A stretch of DNA of 64,000 nucleotides from Roseiarcus sp963774195 (GTDB lineage: Bacteria; Pseudomonadota; Alphaproteobacteria; Rhizobiales; Beijerinckiaceae), in NCBI GenBank assembly GCA_963774195.1, contig CAVZDY010000002.1:496001-560000 (forward strand). The letters are read 5' to 3'. The notes under the pieces were generated by a model, which did not search any database, had not been told where the DNA came from, and saw nothing but the letters and a program-made list of their open reading frames with translations. This document shows, piece by piece, positions 8,821 through 17,552 of the stretch (positions are counted from its first letter, which is position 1; each line of letters starts with the position of its first letter). The position numbers were made by a program, and so were the translations under genes.

Positions 8821-9795
8821 TCACGCGGCGACCGTGTTCTTCCCCATCAGGCAGGAGGCGAAGCCGTTCCGCAGCGCGCGTTCGTCGAGGTTGCGGCCGA
8901 TGAAGACGATCTCGTTCAACCGCGGCTCGGCCGGCTTCCACGCTCGCCCTGGCCGCCCTTCGAGCGTCATATGGACGCCGTGGAACACGTAGCGCCGCGC
9001 TTCGTCCTGGAAATTCAGAACGCCCTTCATCCGGAACAGGTCTTTCCCGGTCGCCTGCACGAGCTGATTGAGCCAGGTGTTGAGCGCGGCCGGATCGAGC
9101 GCGCCGGGCTCACGGATGGCGACGCAGCCGATGCTCTGATCGTGCTCATGCTCGTGGTCGGCAAGAATGTCGGGATCAATCGACAGGATATTTGCGAGGT
9201 CGAACGCGCCGATATCGAGCACGGCAGCGCGGTCGACGGCGCAGGAGCGCGTCCGGATGATTTTGGCGAGCGGGTTGAACTCTCGCAGCTTCTTCTCCGT
9301 CTCGCGCAGCTCGGCTTCCGCTTCGAGGTCAACCTTGTTGAGGAGGAGCACATCGGCGAAGCTGATTTGTTCCTTCGCCTCCTCCATGCTCAGTTGCTCG
9401 CCGACGTGCCTGGCGTCCACGACCGTGACGATGGCGTCGAGCGCGAGATGCTTCGCGAGAACTTCGTCGAGCATGAAGGATTGGATGACGGGCGCAGGAT
9501 CGGCGAGGCCCGAGGTTTCGACCAGGATGCGATCGATTTGCCGGCCGGAGTCGAGCAAGCCCCCGATGGCGGTGATGAGGTCCGTTCTGACGGTGCAGCA
9601 AATGCACCCGTTGTTCAGCTCGATGATTTCGTCCTGCGTTTCGAGAACAAGCTTTCCGTCGATGCCGATCTCGCCGTACTCGTTCACGATCACCGCAATG
9701 CGTTCGTGCGTGGAGTTCGAGAGAAGGTGATTGAGTAGCGTCGTCTTGCCCGCGCCGAGGAAGCCGGTGAGGATCGTCGTCTTGAGCTTTCTCAT
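8821..9795 (-). CDS. G3E-family GTPase (CobW-like), nitrile hydratase operon
   Basis: This 324-residue COG0523 protein has P-loop GFLGAGKTT at residues 11-19, CxCC (GCICC) at 63-67, LVETSGLADP near 98, NKVD as the guanine motif near 152, a His cluster (DHEHEHD) near 213, and a CobW C-terminal domain. It is a paralogue of CobW at 2260-3294. Nitrile hydratase operons often carry such GTPases, which are believed to aid metal loading. Its place as first gene of the operon, 29 bases before the beta subunit, suggests a cobalt role here. Zinc handling is the main alternative for this family. Confidence 0.9.
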   Translation of the reverse strand: MRKLKTTILTGFLGAGKTTLLNHLLSNSTHERIAVIVNEYGEIGIDGKLVLETQDEIIELNNGCICCTVRTDLITAIGGLLDSGRQIDRILVETSGLADPAPVIQSFMLDEVLAKHLALDAIVTVVDARHVGEQLSMEEAKEQISFADVLLLNKVDLEAEAELRETEKKLREFNPLAKIIRTRSCAVDRAAVLDIGAFDLANILSIDPDILADHEHEHDQSIGCVAIREPGALDPAALNTWLNQLVQATGKDLFRMKGVLNFQDEARRYVFHGVHMTLEGRPGRAWKPAEPRLNEIVFIGRNLDERALRNGFASCLMGKNTVAA

Positions 9796-10006
9796 CGTGT
9801 CTCTCGCTCCGATCGATGCGCTCTGCCGTTCCGGCCTGCGGCATCGGCCATATCGTCGAAAATACAGTTCGTCAGCGCAGATGAAGGCGTTTCGGCGAGC
9901 TTAAATTCGGTCGAAGACCTGACCGCAACCGCGCGCGTGCTGCAGATTCGGCCAAAGGCGCGACAAAAACGGACATCGTTTTACCGCGCCATTGAGCGAG
10001 CTGACT

Positions 10007-10035
10007 ATTATACAATGTGGTGAGAATCGAAGATC
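10007..10035 (-). promoter_or_regulatory. Candidate promoter of the nitrile hydratase operon
   Basis: The minus strand reads CACATTG then a perfect TATAAT at 10012-10007. The hexamer 17 bases upstream (GATCTT) is a poor -35, so an activator may be needed. The predicted leader to the GTPase start is about 200 bases. Confidence 0.3.
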
Positions 10036-10165
10036 GCACTGCGACGAATGGGCGCTCGCGCGGAGCGCGGCGGCTCCGTCGGGCTCGCGATTGCGCGTCC
10101 TCTCCAGAAGATCGCTGGCGGCGCGAACGGCGCTCGCGCCCGAGGCGGCGGCGAGATGCAGGTCG

Positions 10166-10190
10166 AATGGCCGGGACAAGCCCGGCCATT
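10166..10190. repeat. Intergenic palindrome, possible terminator of the MFS gene
   Basis: AATGGCCGGG and CCCGGCCATT form a perfect 10-base stem around a five-base loop (ACAAG). Sequences of this type (ATGGCCGGGACAAGCCCGGCCAT) recur between genes in Rhizobiales. Located 53 bases after the MFS stop, it could also help end that transcript, although there is no T-run on the minus strand. Confidence 0.55.
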
Positions 10191-10242
10191 GTTTGTTCAA
10201 GGCGTGCTATTTGGAGCCAGCAAGGCGTCCGATCGCCCTCGG

Positions 10243-11511
10243 TCAGGCTCTAGCAGGCGTCTTGCGACTTTCGAAGGCAACCGCCACGGCGAAGATCGGA
10301 ATCGCCGCCAGGGCCAGCGCCGCCCCCAGCCATGCCGGGGAGGTCCAGCCATATCCCGCTGCGATCGCCGCGCCGCCCAGCCACGCGCCCAAGGCGTTGG
10401 CGAGGTTGAGCGCGGAATGGTTGAGGGAGCCCGCTAGCGTCTGGGCCCCGGGGGCGGCGTCCATCAGGCGGGTCTGCAAAGCCGGAACGACCGCAATGCT
10501 GCCGCCGATGAGGAACACATTCACAGCCGCGCTCCAGGGGTTGGCGGATGTGATTGCGAAGAGCCCGATCACCGCGCCGCTCCAAATGAGGCCGCCGAGG
10601 ATCGAGGCCATGAGGGCCCGGTCGGCGCACCAGCCGCCGACCAGGCTGCCGGCTATCATGCCCACGCCCAGGAGCGACAGATAAAGCGGGACCTGCGTGA
10701 GGGGCACGTGGGCGATCTGCGTCAGCGTCGGCGTGATGTAGCTGTAAACCGCGAACAGGCCGCCGAAGCCGACGGCGGCGATCGCCAGCGTGAACCACAC
10801 CTGGGCCCGGCGGAGGCCTCCCAGTTCGCGCAACGGCGAAGCCGAGGCGTCGACGGGCACGACGGGCACGAAGATCGTCACGAGCGCCGAGGTCAGAAGC
10901 CCGAGGACGGCGACGCAAATGAAGGACGCGCGCCAGCCGAGCGCCTGGCCGAACCACGTCGCCGCCGGCACGCCGATGACGTTGGCGACGCTGAGCCCGA
11001 GCATCACGCGGCCGATCGCCTGGGCGCGGCCGTTTGGCCCAGCAAGCCCCGCGGCCACCAGGGACGCGATGCCGAAATAGGCCCCATGGGGCAGGCCAGC
11101 GACGAAGCGCGCGAGCAGGAGAGGGAGGTAGCTGGGCGCAAGCGCCGTAGCGGCGTTGGCGAGGGCGAACAGCACCATCAGGCCGATCAACATCGCCCGG
11201 CGCGGCGCCCTCGCCATCAACACCGTGATGACAGGCGCGCCGACCACGACGCCCACGGCGTAGGCGCTGATGAGGTGGCCAGCGTTCGGGATGGAGACGC
11301 CAACGCCGTTCGCGACGCTGGGCAGGAGGCCCATCGCGGCGAACTCGCCCGTTCCGAGGGCCAGCCCGCCCATGGCCAATGCGAGTTCGGCGAGGCCGAC
11401 GCCATAGGGAGCCGCCGATGGGGCCTCTCGGGCGTCGATCGGGGCGGCCACCGACATATGGGCCGAGGCTGCCGGGCCCGAGGACAGGGCCGCGGGGGGT
11501 AGGTGCTTCAT
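10243..11511 (-). CDS. MFS transporter, DHA1 family (AraJ/YdhP-like exporter)
   Basis: The 422-residue protein has about 40 N-terminal hydrophilic residues and twelve predicted membrane helices. It resembles the arabinose-efflux/YdhP type of drug:H+ antiporter: MGGLALGTGEFAAMGLLP in helix 1, AYAVGVVVGAPVITVL with the loop LMARAPRRAML, RFVAGLPHGAYFGIA in helix 4, and NHSALNLANALGAWLGG near the C-terminus. The substrate cannot be read from sequence. It is encoded alone, with about 450 bases before the next unit. The ATG at 11511 follows a weak purine stretch; a start at the internal Met near residue 19 is possible. Confidence 0.85.
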   Translation of the reverse strand: MKHLPPAALSSGPAASAHMSVAAPIDAREAPSAAPYGVGLAELALAMGGLALGTGEFAAMGLLPSVANGVGVSIPNAGHLISAYAVGVVVGAPVITVLMARAPRRAMLIGLMVLFALANAATALAPSYLPLLLARFVAGLPHGAYFGIASLVAAGLAGPNGRAQAIGRVMLGLSVANVIGVPAATWFGQALGWRASFICVAVLGLLTSALVTIFVPVVPVDASASPLRELGGLRRAQVWFTLAIAAVGFGGLFAVYSYITPTLTQIAHVPLTQVPLYLSLLGVGMIAGSLVGGWCADRALMASILGGLIWSGAVIGLFAITSANPWSAAVNVFLIGGSIAVVPALQTRLMDAAPGAQTLAGSLNHSALNLANALGAWLGGAAIAAGYGWTSPAWLGAALALAAIPIFAVAVAFESRKTPARA

Positions 11512-11996
11512 CGAATGTCTCTTTGCTTGTCACGGCGGGCGGGCCGGCTTGCCGTTGCGCGAGGCCCGATGGCGTCGTTCCCTTGGGAACCGCGAGTCGG
11601 ACGGACCGCGTCAGCGCTCCGCCTCACCCTGGCGGGCGAAGGTTGGCTAGGCGCCGAGGATGTCGAGAAAAGGCTCTACGCGAGGATCTCCGTCCCACCT
11701 GTTCGCATGACCCGCGCTGCGCCGATTAGCAAATGCGTAGCTGGCATGTCAGGAATGTATTTGATGAATATCTCATCGCGCCGCAATCCCGCTTGAGAGG
11801 CGCGTCGTTGCGGCCAGCCGCTGTCTAAACGTGCCGATTGTGCCCGTGCAAGGGGTCCTGCGCGCAATCTCTTGCGGGCTATGGAACCTCGATTGGCCGA
11901 GCCGCCGTCCTCCCCGCTTTGTCTCGCTCGAAGCGGTGGGGGACGGTCGGCGTTGGGTGCGCGCACGGCGATGCGAAGAAATCACGCTTATTGGGG
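11512..11996. other. Intergenic region, nothing recognised
   Basis: This stretch lies between the MFS gene and the catalase terminator. Open frames on both strands lack ribosome binding sites and family resemblance. The MFS promoter should be at its left end, but I see no convincing -35/-10 pair. Confidence 0.5.
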
Positions 11997-12035
11997 AAGC
12001 CCGTCCGGCGACGGGAGAGGGGGCCGGACGGGCTT
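11997..12035 (-). terminator. Terminator hairpin downstream of the catalase gene
   Basis: The arms 11997-12009 and 12023-12035 are perfect 13-base complements (AAGCCCGTCCGGC and GCCGGACGGGCTT). The hairpin begins six bases after the catalase stop. On the minus strand it is followed by CCCCAATAAG rather than a clear T-run, so termination strength is uncertain. Confidence 0.65.
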
Positions 12036-12040
12036 CCAGG

Positions 12041-13501
12041 TCACTCGGCCGCTTGCTGCACGGAGAGGCCGAGCGCCCTAGCGACGCCTGCGCCATACGC
12101 AGGATCCGCTTTCGCGCAGTTGGCGATGTGGCGCTGCTTCACTTCGACGCGCGCGCCGTCCATCGCGCGCGCCGTGTTTTCGAACAGAACCTGCTGCTGC
12201 GCCGAGGTCATCTTGCGGAACAGGTTGCCGGGCTGCTCGTAGTGATCGTCGTCGACGCGATGATCCCAATGGTCCACTGCGCCGTCGACCGGCAGCGGCG
12301 GCTCGGCGAGCGCCGGGTCATGGTCGATCCACACGCCCTTGCTGTTGGGGTAGTAGTTCGCCTCGCCGCCGCCGTTGCTGTCGGTGCGCATCGCGCCGTC
12401 GCGGTGCGAGGTGTGGTACGGGCACTTCGGCGCGTTGACCGGGATGTGGTTGAAGTTCACGCCCAGCCGGTAGCGCTGCGTGTCGCCGTAGGAGAACAGA
12501 CGGCCCTGCAGCATCTTGTCCGGGGAGAAGCCGATGCCCGGCACGACGTTCGCCGGCGAGAAGGCTGCCTGCTCGACCGCGGCGAAGTAATTGTCGGGGT
12601 AGCGATTGAGCTCCATCACGCCGACCTCGATCAACGGATAGTCCCCCTGCGGCCATACCTTGGTGAGGTCGAACGGATTGTGCTTGTGGGTCTTGGCCTG
12701 CGCCTCCGTCATCACCTGGATCGAGAGCGTCCAGCGCGGGAAGTCGCCCTTCTCGATCGCCTCGAGCAGGTCGCGGCCGTTGCTCTCGCGGTCCTTGGCG
12801 ACGACGGCCGCCGCTTCGGCGTCGGTCAGGTTCTGAACGCCCTGCTGGGTGCGGAAGTGGAACTTGACCCAGACGCGCTCATTCCTGGCGTTGATCATCG
12901 AGAAGGCGTGGCTGCCATAGCCATGCATGTGGCGGAAGGACTTCGGGATGCCGCGGTCCGACATCGTGATGGTGACCTGGTGCAGCGCCTCGGGGAGCAG
13001 CGACCAGAAGTCCCAGTTGTTGTCGGCCGAGCGCATGCCCGTGCGCGGATCGCGCTTGACCGCGCGGTTGAGGTCGGGAAAACGCATCGGGTCGCGGAAG
13101 AAGAACACCGGCGTGTTGTTGCCGACGACGTCCCAGTTGCCTTCCTCGGTGTAGAACTTGACCGCAAAGCCGCGGATGTCGCGCTCGGCGTCGGCCGCGC
13201 CGCGCTCACCGGCGACGGTCGAAATGCGCGCGAACATCGGGGTCTTCTTGCCGATCTGCGAAAAGATGTTCGCCTTGGTGTAGCGGGTGATGTCCTTGGT
13301 GACGGTGAACGTGCCATAGGCGCCCCAGCCCTTGGCGTGCATGCGACGCTCCGGGATCACCTCCCGGTCGAAATGCGCCATCTTCTCGATCAGCCAGATG
13401 TCCTGCAGCATGACCGGGCCGCGCGGGCCGGCCGTCATGGAGTTGAGATTGTCGCCGACCGGCGCGCCGGTTGCGTGAGTCATCTCAGGCTTTTTCGCCA
13501 T
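12041..13501 (-). CDS. katA: Monofunctional heme catalase
   Basis: This 486-residue small-subunit catalase decomposes hydrogen peroxide. The distal His is H55 in ERRMHAKGWGAYGTF, the distal Asn lies in VVGNNTPVFFFRD near residue 128, and the proximal heme Tyr lies in RLFSYGDTQRYRLG near 338. NADPH-binding-type residues (FHFRTQQGVQNL) are also present. Length and motifs fit the clade-3 enzymes. GAGGAG precedes the ATG at 13501. It is a single-gene unit with its own terminator. No oxyR or other peroxide regulator is adjacent. Confidence 0.95.
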   Translation of the reverse strand: MAKKPEMTHATGAPVGDNLNSMTAGPRGPVMLQDIWLIEKMAHFDREVIPERRMHAKGWGAYGTFTVTKDITRYTKANIFSQIGKKTPMFARISTVAGERGAADAERDIRGFAVKFYTEEGNWDVVGNNTPVFFFRDPMRFPDLNRAVKRDPRTGMRSADNNWDFWSLLPEALHQVTITMSDRGIPKSFRHMHGYGSHAFSMINARNERVWVKFHFRTQQGVQNLTDAEAAAVVAKDRESNGRDLLEAIEKGDFPRWTLSIQVMTEAQAKTHKHNPFDLTKVWPQGDYPLIEVGVMELNRYPDNYFAAVEQAAFSPANVVPGIGFSPDKMLQGRLFSYGDTQRYRLGVNFNHIPVNAPKCPYHTSHRDGAMRTDSNGGGEANYYPNSKGVWIDHDPALAEPPLPVDGAVDHWDHRVDDDHYEQPGNLFRKMTSAQQQVLFENTARAMDGARVEVKQRHIANCAKADPAYGAGVARALGLSVQQAAE

Positions 13502-14000
13502 GCACTATCTCCTCAGTGAAACTCGAAGGAATTCGTGCGCGGAGCAGCGTTGCGCGCCGCGCCTGTCGGTTCTGTCAGCGCGCCGTCGTTTCGCGCGCTC
13601 GTGAAAAATCGGTGGGTCCTTTCCCGGATCGCGAGGCGACCGTGGTCCTGGTGTTTGACCGACGGTTTCGGGAGTCACGCGTGCGCTTAAGATCGCTGCT
13701 CGAAGACAAATCCCCTCCCTTTCCGAAAGCAGTGCGGATCGGAGTTCGAAACAATTTACGCTTTTCGTCGGCGGCCTAAAGACTCACGCTGACCCGCGTG
13801 GCGGAGGAAACGCTAAGCGACTGCAACACTTGCTAAAGCGACTATAGCGGGCAGGGGCGGCGCCTCAATTGAACCCCGGCATGGGAAGACCAATACCTAG
13901 GTCGCACAACGGCGTTCTGGTTCATTCAAGCGGTCAATCCCCATCACGGGCCCGGCTATGAAGGCGAGCGTTCGCTTGCGCCCGAACGAGACGGTTAGCT
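13502..14000. other. Intergenic region between divergent catalase and ABC importer genes
   Basis: About 500 bases lie between the catalase start and the operators at 14001. A plus-strand open frame at 13471-13779 overlaps the catalase start and has no coding features. The catalase promoter must be in the right part of the gap; I see no clear consensus elements. Confidence 0.5.
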
Positions 14001-14042
14001 TGTAATCGATTTCATATTGACATGCTCATGTAATCGATTTCA
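14001..14042. promoter_or_regulatory. Tandem LacI-type operators with promoter
   Basis: TGTAATCGATTTCA occurs twice, at 14001-14014 and 14029-14042, 28 bases apart. The 14-mer is an imperfect palindrome centred on CG, the usual form of LacI/GalR-family operators. A TTGACA hexamer (14017-14022) lies between the copies; a -10 at 17 bases would be TCAAAC, overlapping the second copy. The ABC importer starts at 14110. The LacI regulator at 19643-20632 is the likely ligand-responsive repressor. Confidence 0.65.
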
Positions 14043-14109
14043 AACTGCCTCCCGTCAATTAGCCTGGCCGGCGCGATCCGACCCAGGAAAACACAGGGAG
14101 GCCTCGAAA

Positions 14110-15043
14110 ATGCGAATGGGTCCGATCACGGCTATCGCCGCGAGCCTACTGGCTCTTACCGCCTCGCTCGGCGTCGCGTCGGCTGCAGACGCCTTCAAGG
14201 TCGGCGCCAGCACCTATAGCCGCAGCTTTGAATTCTATCAGGACATCGAGAAGGGGATGAAGGAAGCGGGCGGCGATAAGATCGCCTTCGATTTTCGCGA
14301 TCCGAACGGCGACCTCGCCGTGCAAACCTCTGAGATGGAGGACTTCGTCGCGAAGAACGTCAAACTGGTGACCCTCGTCCCGATTGATTTCGACCGCCAG
14401 CGAGGCTGAAGCGAGACTCGTCACCGGCGCGCATATTCCCCTCATCACGGTCGACATCGCGATCACCAAAGATGTCGGCCAAATCGCCCACGTCGCTTCC
14501 GACAATCATCTCGGCGGCGAGTTGGCGGCGCAGAAGATGTCGGACCTGCTCGGCGGCAAGGGCGAAGTTCTCGTCATCGACAATCCGGCGATCACCTCCG
14601 TCGTCGACCGCGAAAAGGGATTTGCGGCTAAGCTCGCTCAAGTCGCGCCCGGCGTGAAGATCGTCGCGAGCCAGAGCGGCGAGTTCAAGCGCGAAAAAGC
14701 GCAAGCAGTGACGGAGGATCTGCTGCAGGCGCATCCGAACGTGACGGGCATCTTCGCCGTCAACGACGAGATGGCGCTCGGCGCCCTGCAAGCGGTCATC
14801 GCCGCTGGCCGTCAGGACAAGGTGAGCATCATCGGCTTCGATGCGAGCAGCGAGGGCCTCGCGCAGATCGCGAAGGGTAATTCGGCGTTCAAGGCCACGG
14901 TCGCGCAGGACCCCGTTCAGATCGGCAAAGTGGTCGCTCAAACGGCTCTGGCTGTCTTGAAGGGCGAGAAGGTGAACAAGCTGATTCCGGTGCCGGTGGT
15001 GCTTGTCGACAAGTCCAACTACGCGAACTACGCGAAGAAATGA
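14110..15043 (+). pseudogene. Sugar ABC transporter substrate-binding protein, frameshifted
   Basis: This is a periplasmic binding protein of the ribose/galactose type (Peripla_BP_4). GGGAGG precedes the ATG at 14110, and the signal peptide is MGPITAIAASLLALTASLG. The first frame runs to KLVTLVPID near residue 93 and then reads out of frame to a stop at 14409. The second frame continues with STASEAEARLVTGAHIPLI and covers the rest to KSNYANYAKK. Removing one T from TTT at 14388-14390 restores a 310-residue protein of normal length. It is the first gene of the importer operon behind the LacI operators. A sequencing error is as likely as a true mutation. Confidence 0.85.
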
Positions 15044-15074
15044 GCTGAGCGACTCCCGCTTGAGACAAGCACCG

Positions 15075-16566
15075 ATGTCGCAACCTGCGCCCCTCGTCGA
15101 ACTGCGCGGCGTCACCAAGACCTTTCCCGGGGTCGTCGCCGCACGGGGCGTCTCCATGTCCTTCTTTCCGGGCCGGGTTCACGCTTTGCTCGGAGAGAAT
15201 GGGGCAGGCAAGTCGACGTTGGTGAAAATCATCAGCGGCATTTATTCTCCGGACGGCGGCGAGCTTTTGTTCGACGGCCGGCCGGTGCGCCTTCGCTCCC
15301 CCATTGATGGGGAGCGCGAAGGCGTCGCCGTGGTTCATCAGCATCGCACCTTGGTCGATGATCTCTCGGTGGCCGAGAACCTGTTTCTCGGCCGCCTGGG
15401 ATCGATCTGGTCGGGCTTTCGTCGCGGCGACTGGAACGAGCGCGCCAAGCCGTTGCTCGCCAATGTGGGCCTCAACCTGGATCCCGCCACGCCGGTGAGA
15501 GATCTCAGCCCCGCCGCTCAGCAGCTGCTGGAAATTGCGAGGGCCATCGGCCGCGATGCGCGCCTCGTTATTTTCGACGAGCCGACGACGTCGCTGACGC
15601 CGCCCGAGTGCGAAGTTCTGTTCAGCCAGATCCGCCGTCTTCGCAGCAGCGGCTTCGCAATCGTCTATATCAGCCATGATCTCGACCACGCGCTTTCGAT
15701 CAGCGACGAGATCACCGTCTTGCGGGATGGCGCGGTGGTCGCGCATGAAACGGGGCTCACGGACGTTCAGGTGATCGTTCGTCACATGATCGGCCGCACG
15801 CTCTCGGACGGCTACCCCAGAAACCGCGTCGTGTCGGATCAGGAAGTGTTGCGGGTCTCCGGCTTGCGGTCCTCGAGCCTCAACGGCGTCGACCTGACCG
15901 TCCGCCGCGGCGAAATCGTCTGCATCGCCGGCCTGGTTGGATTCTGGCCGCACCGAATGTCTCAGAGCCATCTTCGGCCTGGACGGATTCGACGCCGGCG
16001 AAATTCGTCTGAAGGGCAAGGCATTCACGCCTGTCTCACCTCGGCGCTCCATCAGCGCCGGGCTCGGCTTTGTTTCCGAGGACCGCAAGCGGCAAGGCTT
16101 GGTTCTCGAGCTCGGCGTATCGGCGAACGTGGTCCTTGGGGCAGAGCGTCCGCTCGCGCCAATGGGGCTGCTGTCCTCCGGTCTCGAGCGAAGCCTCGTG
16201 GACGGCGTCATCCGCTCTCTTCGCATCAAGACCGCGGATCCGAGCGTCAGCGTCGGAACGTTGAGCGGCGGCAATCAGCAGAAGGTGGTTCTCGGGCGGT
16301 GGCTTTCCCGCTCGACCGATCTGCTTCTTATCGACGAGCCGACGGTCGGCATCGATGTCGGCGCGCGCGCCGAATTCTATCGGTTGCTCGACGACTACGC
16401 CGCCTCGGGCGGTTCCTGTTTGATCGTGTCTTCCGATCTTAGCGAGGTGTTGGGCGTGGCTGACCGCGTTTTCGTCATGCGGAATGGCGCGTCGGTTGCG
16501 CAAATCGACAGGGAAGACATGAACAGAGAGAATCTGCTCAGAGCAATGACGGCGGTAGCGGCATGA
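15075..16566 (+). pseudogene. Sugar ABC transporter ATP-binding protein (RbsA type), frameshifted
   Basis: The protein has two tandem nucleotide-binding domains. The first has Walker A GENGAGKST near residue 40, signature-like region LSPAAQQLLEIARAI and Walker B LVIFDEPTTSL. The second has LSGGNQQKVVLGRWL and LLLIDEPTVGID. The first frame goes wrong after GEIVCIAGLVG near residue 289, and the second frame resumes with SGRTECLRAIFGLDG. One extra base in GGATTCTGG (about 15939-15943) accounts for the break; repaired, the protein is 496 residues, normal for RbsA/XylG/MglA. The second stop overlaps the permease start. Confidence 0.85.
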
Positions 16567-17552
16567 CCATGACGAGCGCCAAGAACAATCGCGTCGCTTT
16601 TTCCCTGCGATCCCTCTTCCTCAGGAGCGACGCTTTCGGCGGGACGGCGTTGGTCGCGCTGCTGATCATCGCCGGCGTGCTGGCGTTGCTCGTGCCGGAA
16701 TTCCTGACGGCGAGCAATCTCCTGAACGTGGGTCGGCAGGCCTCGGTGCTGGTCATCGTCGCGTGCGGCATGACGATGGTCATTCTTGCCGGCAACATCG
16801 ATCTCTCCGTGGGGTCGGCAGTCGCATTGTGCACCGTGGTCGGCGCGAGCCTGAGCGCCAACGCCGGCCTGAATGCGCCGACGACGGTCGTCGCGATGAT
16901 CGCGCTGGGGGCGGCGATCGGGGCAATCAAAGGCGGCCTCGTCGCCTGGATGCGGATCAATTCGTTCATCGTCACCTTGGGAATGATGACGGTGCTGCGC
17001 GGCGCCGCGCTCACCTTCACCGGCGGCTATCCCATCGCTGGCGTGTCGGACGGCGCTCGCTATCTTGGTTTCGGCGTCGCCTGGGGCGTGCCGCTGCCGC
17101 TGATCGTGGCCGTCGCAGTGTTCGTCGCCGTCGCGTTGATCCTATCCAAGACGGTGTTCGGGCGGCACATCTACGCGATCGGGGGCAATGAAACGTCTTC
17201 GCACATCGCCGGCGTGCCCGTCGCATTCACCAAATTCCTGGTGTTCGTCGTCAGTGGCGCGCTCTGCGGCATCGCAGCGGTCGTCCTGCTCGGGCGCTTA
17301 GGGGCGGGTCTGCCGACCTCCGCGCAAGGGGTGGAACTCGACGCGATCGCAGCGGTGATCCTCGGCGGAGCCAGCCTGTTCGGCGGTCGCGGCAGCGTCT
17401 CCGGCACGCTGTTCGGCGCGCTGATCCTCGCCTTCCTGCAGAACGGTCTCAATTTGATGGGCGTAAATTCCTTTATTGTTCAAATCCTTTCGGGGGCAAT
17501 TATCATTCTTGCGGTTCTGTTGGACCGCTTTCGCGCGGGAAAGACATCGTGA
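16563..17552 (+). CDS. Sugar ABC transporter permease (RbsC type)
   Basis: This 329-residue inner-membrane permease belongs to the ribose/xylose class (BPD_transp_2). Signature elements are ACGMTMVILAGNIDLSVGS near residue 68, GRHIYAIGGNETSSHIAGV near 200 and ILGGASLFGGRGSVSGTLFG near 270. About eight to ten helices are expected. ATG at 16563 overlaps the ATPase stop (ATGA), and the M20 gene starts inside its own stop. It completes a one-permease importer with the two upstream genes; the ligand is unknown. Confidence 0.93.
   Translation: MTMTSAKNNRVAFSLRSLFLRSDAFGGTALVALLIIAGVLALLVPEFLTASNLLNVGRQASVLVIVACGMTMVILAGNIDLSVGSAVALCTVVGASLSANAGLNAPTTVVAMIALGAAIGAIKGGLVAWMRINSFIVTLGMMTVLRGAALTFTGGYPIAGVSDGARYLGFGVAWGVPLPLIVAVAVFVAVALILSKTVFGRHIYAIGGNETSSHIAGVPVAFTKFLVFVVSGALCGIAAVVLLGRLGAGLPTSAQGVELDAIAAVILGGASLFGGRGSVSGTLFGALILAFLQNGLNLMGVNSFIVQILSGAIIILAVLLDRFRAGKTS

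Larger units (their letters stand above)
9796..10242. other. Intergenic region upstream of the nitrile hydratase operon
   Basis: This 447-base gap lies between two minus-strand transcription units. Small open frames inside it show no family resemblance. It holds a minus-strand TATAAT at 10007-10012 and a palindrome at 10166-10190. Confidence 0.5.

Noticed and set aside
9872..10200. Small minus-strand open frames of about 100 codons upstream of the nitrile hydratase operon
   Set aside because: They contain the AATGGCCGGG palindrome as coding sequence, have no ribosome binding site and resemble no family.
11831..13519. Long plus-strand open frame of 562 codons opposite the catalase gene
   Set aside because: It is the antisense shadow of katA: high-GC codon use leaves the opposite frame open. 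It shows no family resemblance and lacks a ribosome binding site.
15075..16566. Two separate ATPase genes instead of one frameshifted gene
   Set aside because: The two halves match the first and second nucleotide-binding domains of one RbsA-type protein in order, and a one-base change joins them at the expected GLVG-SGRTE motif.
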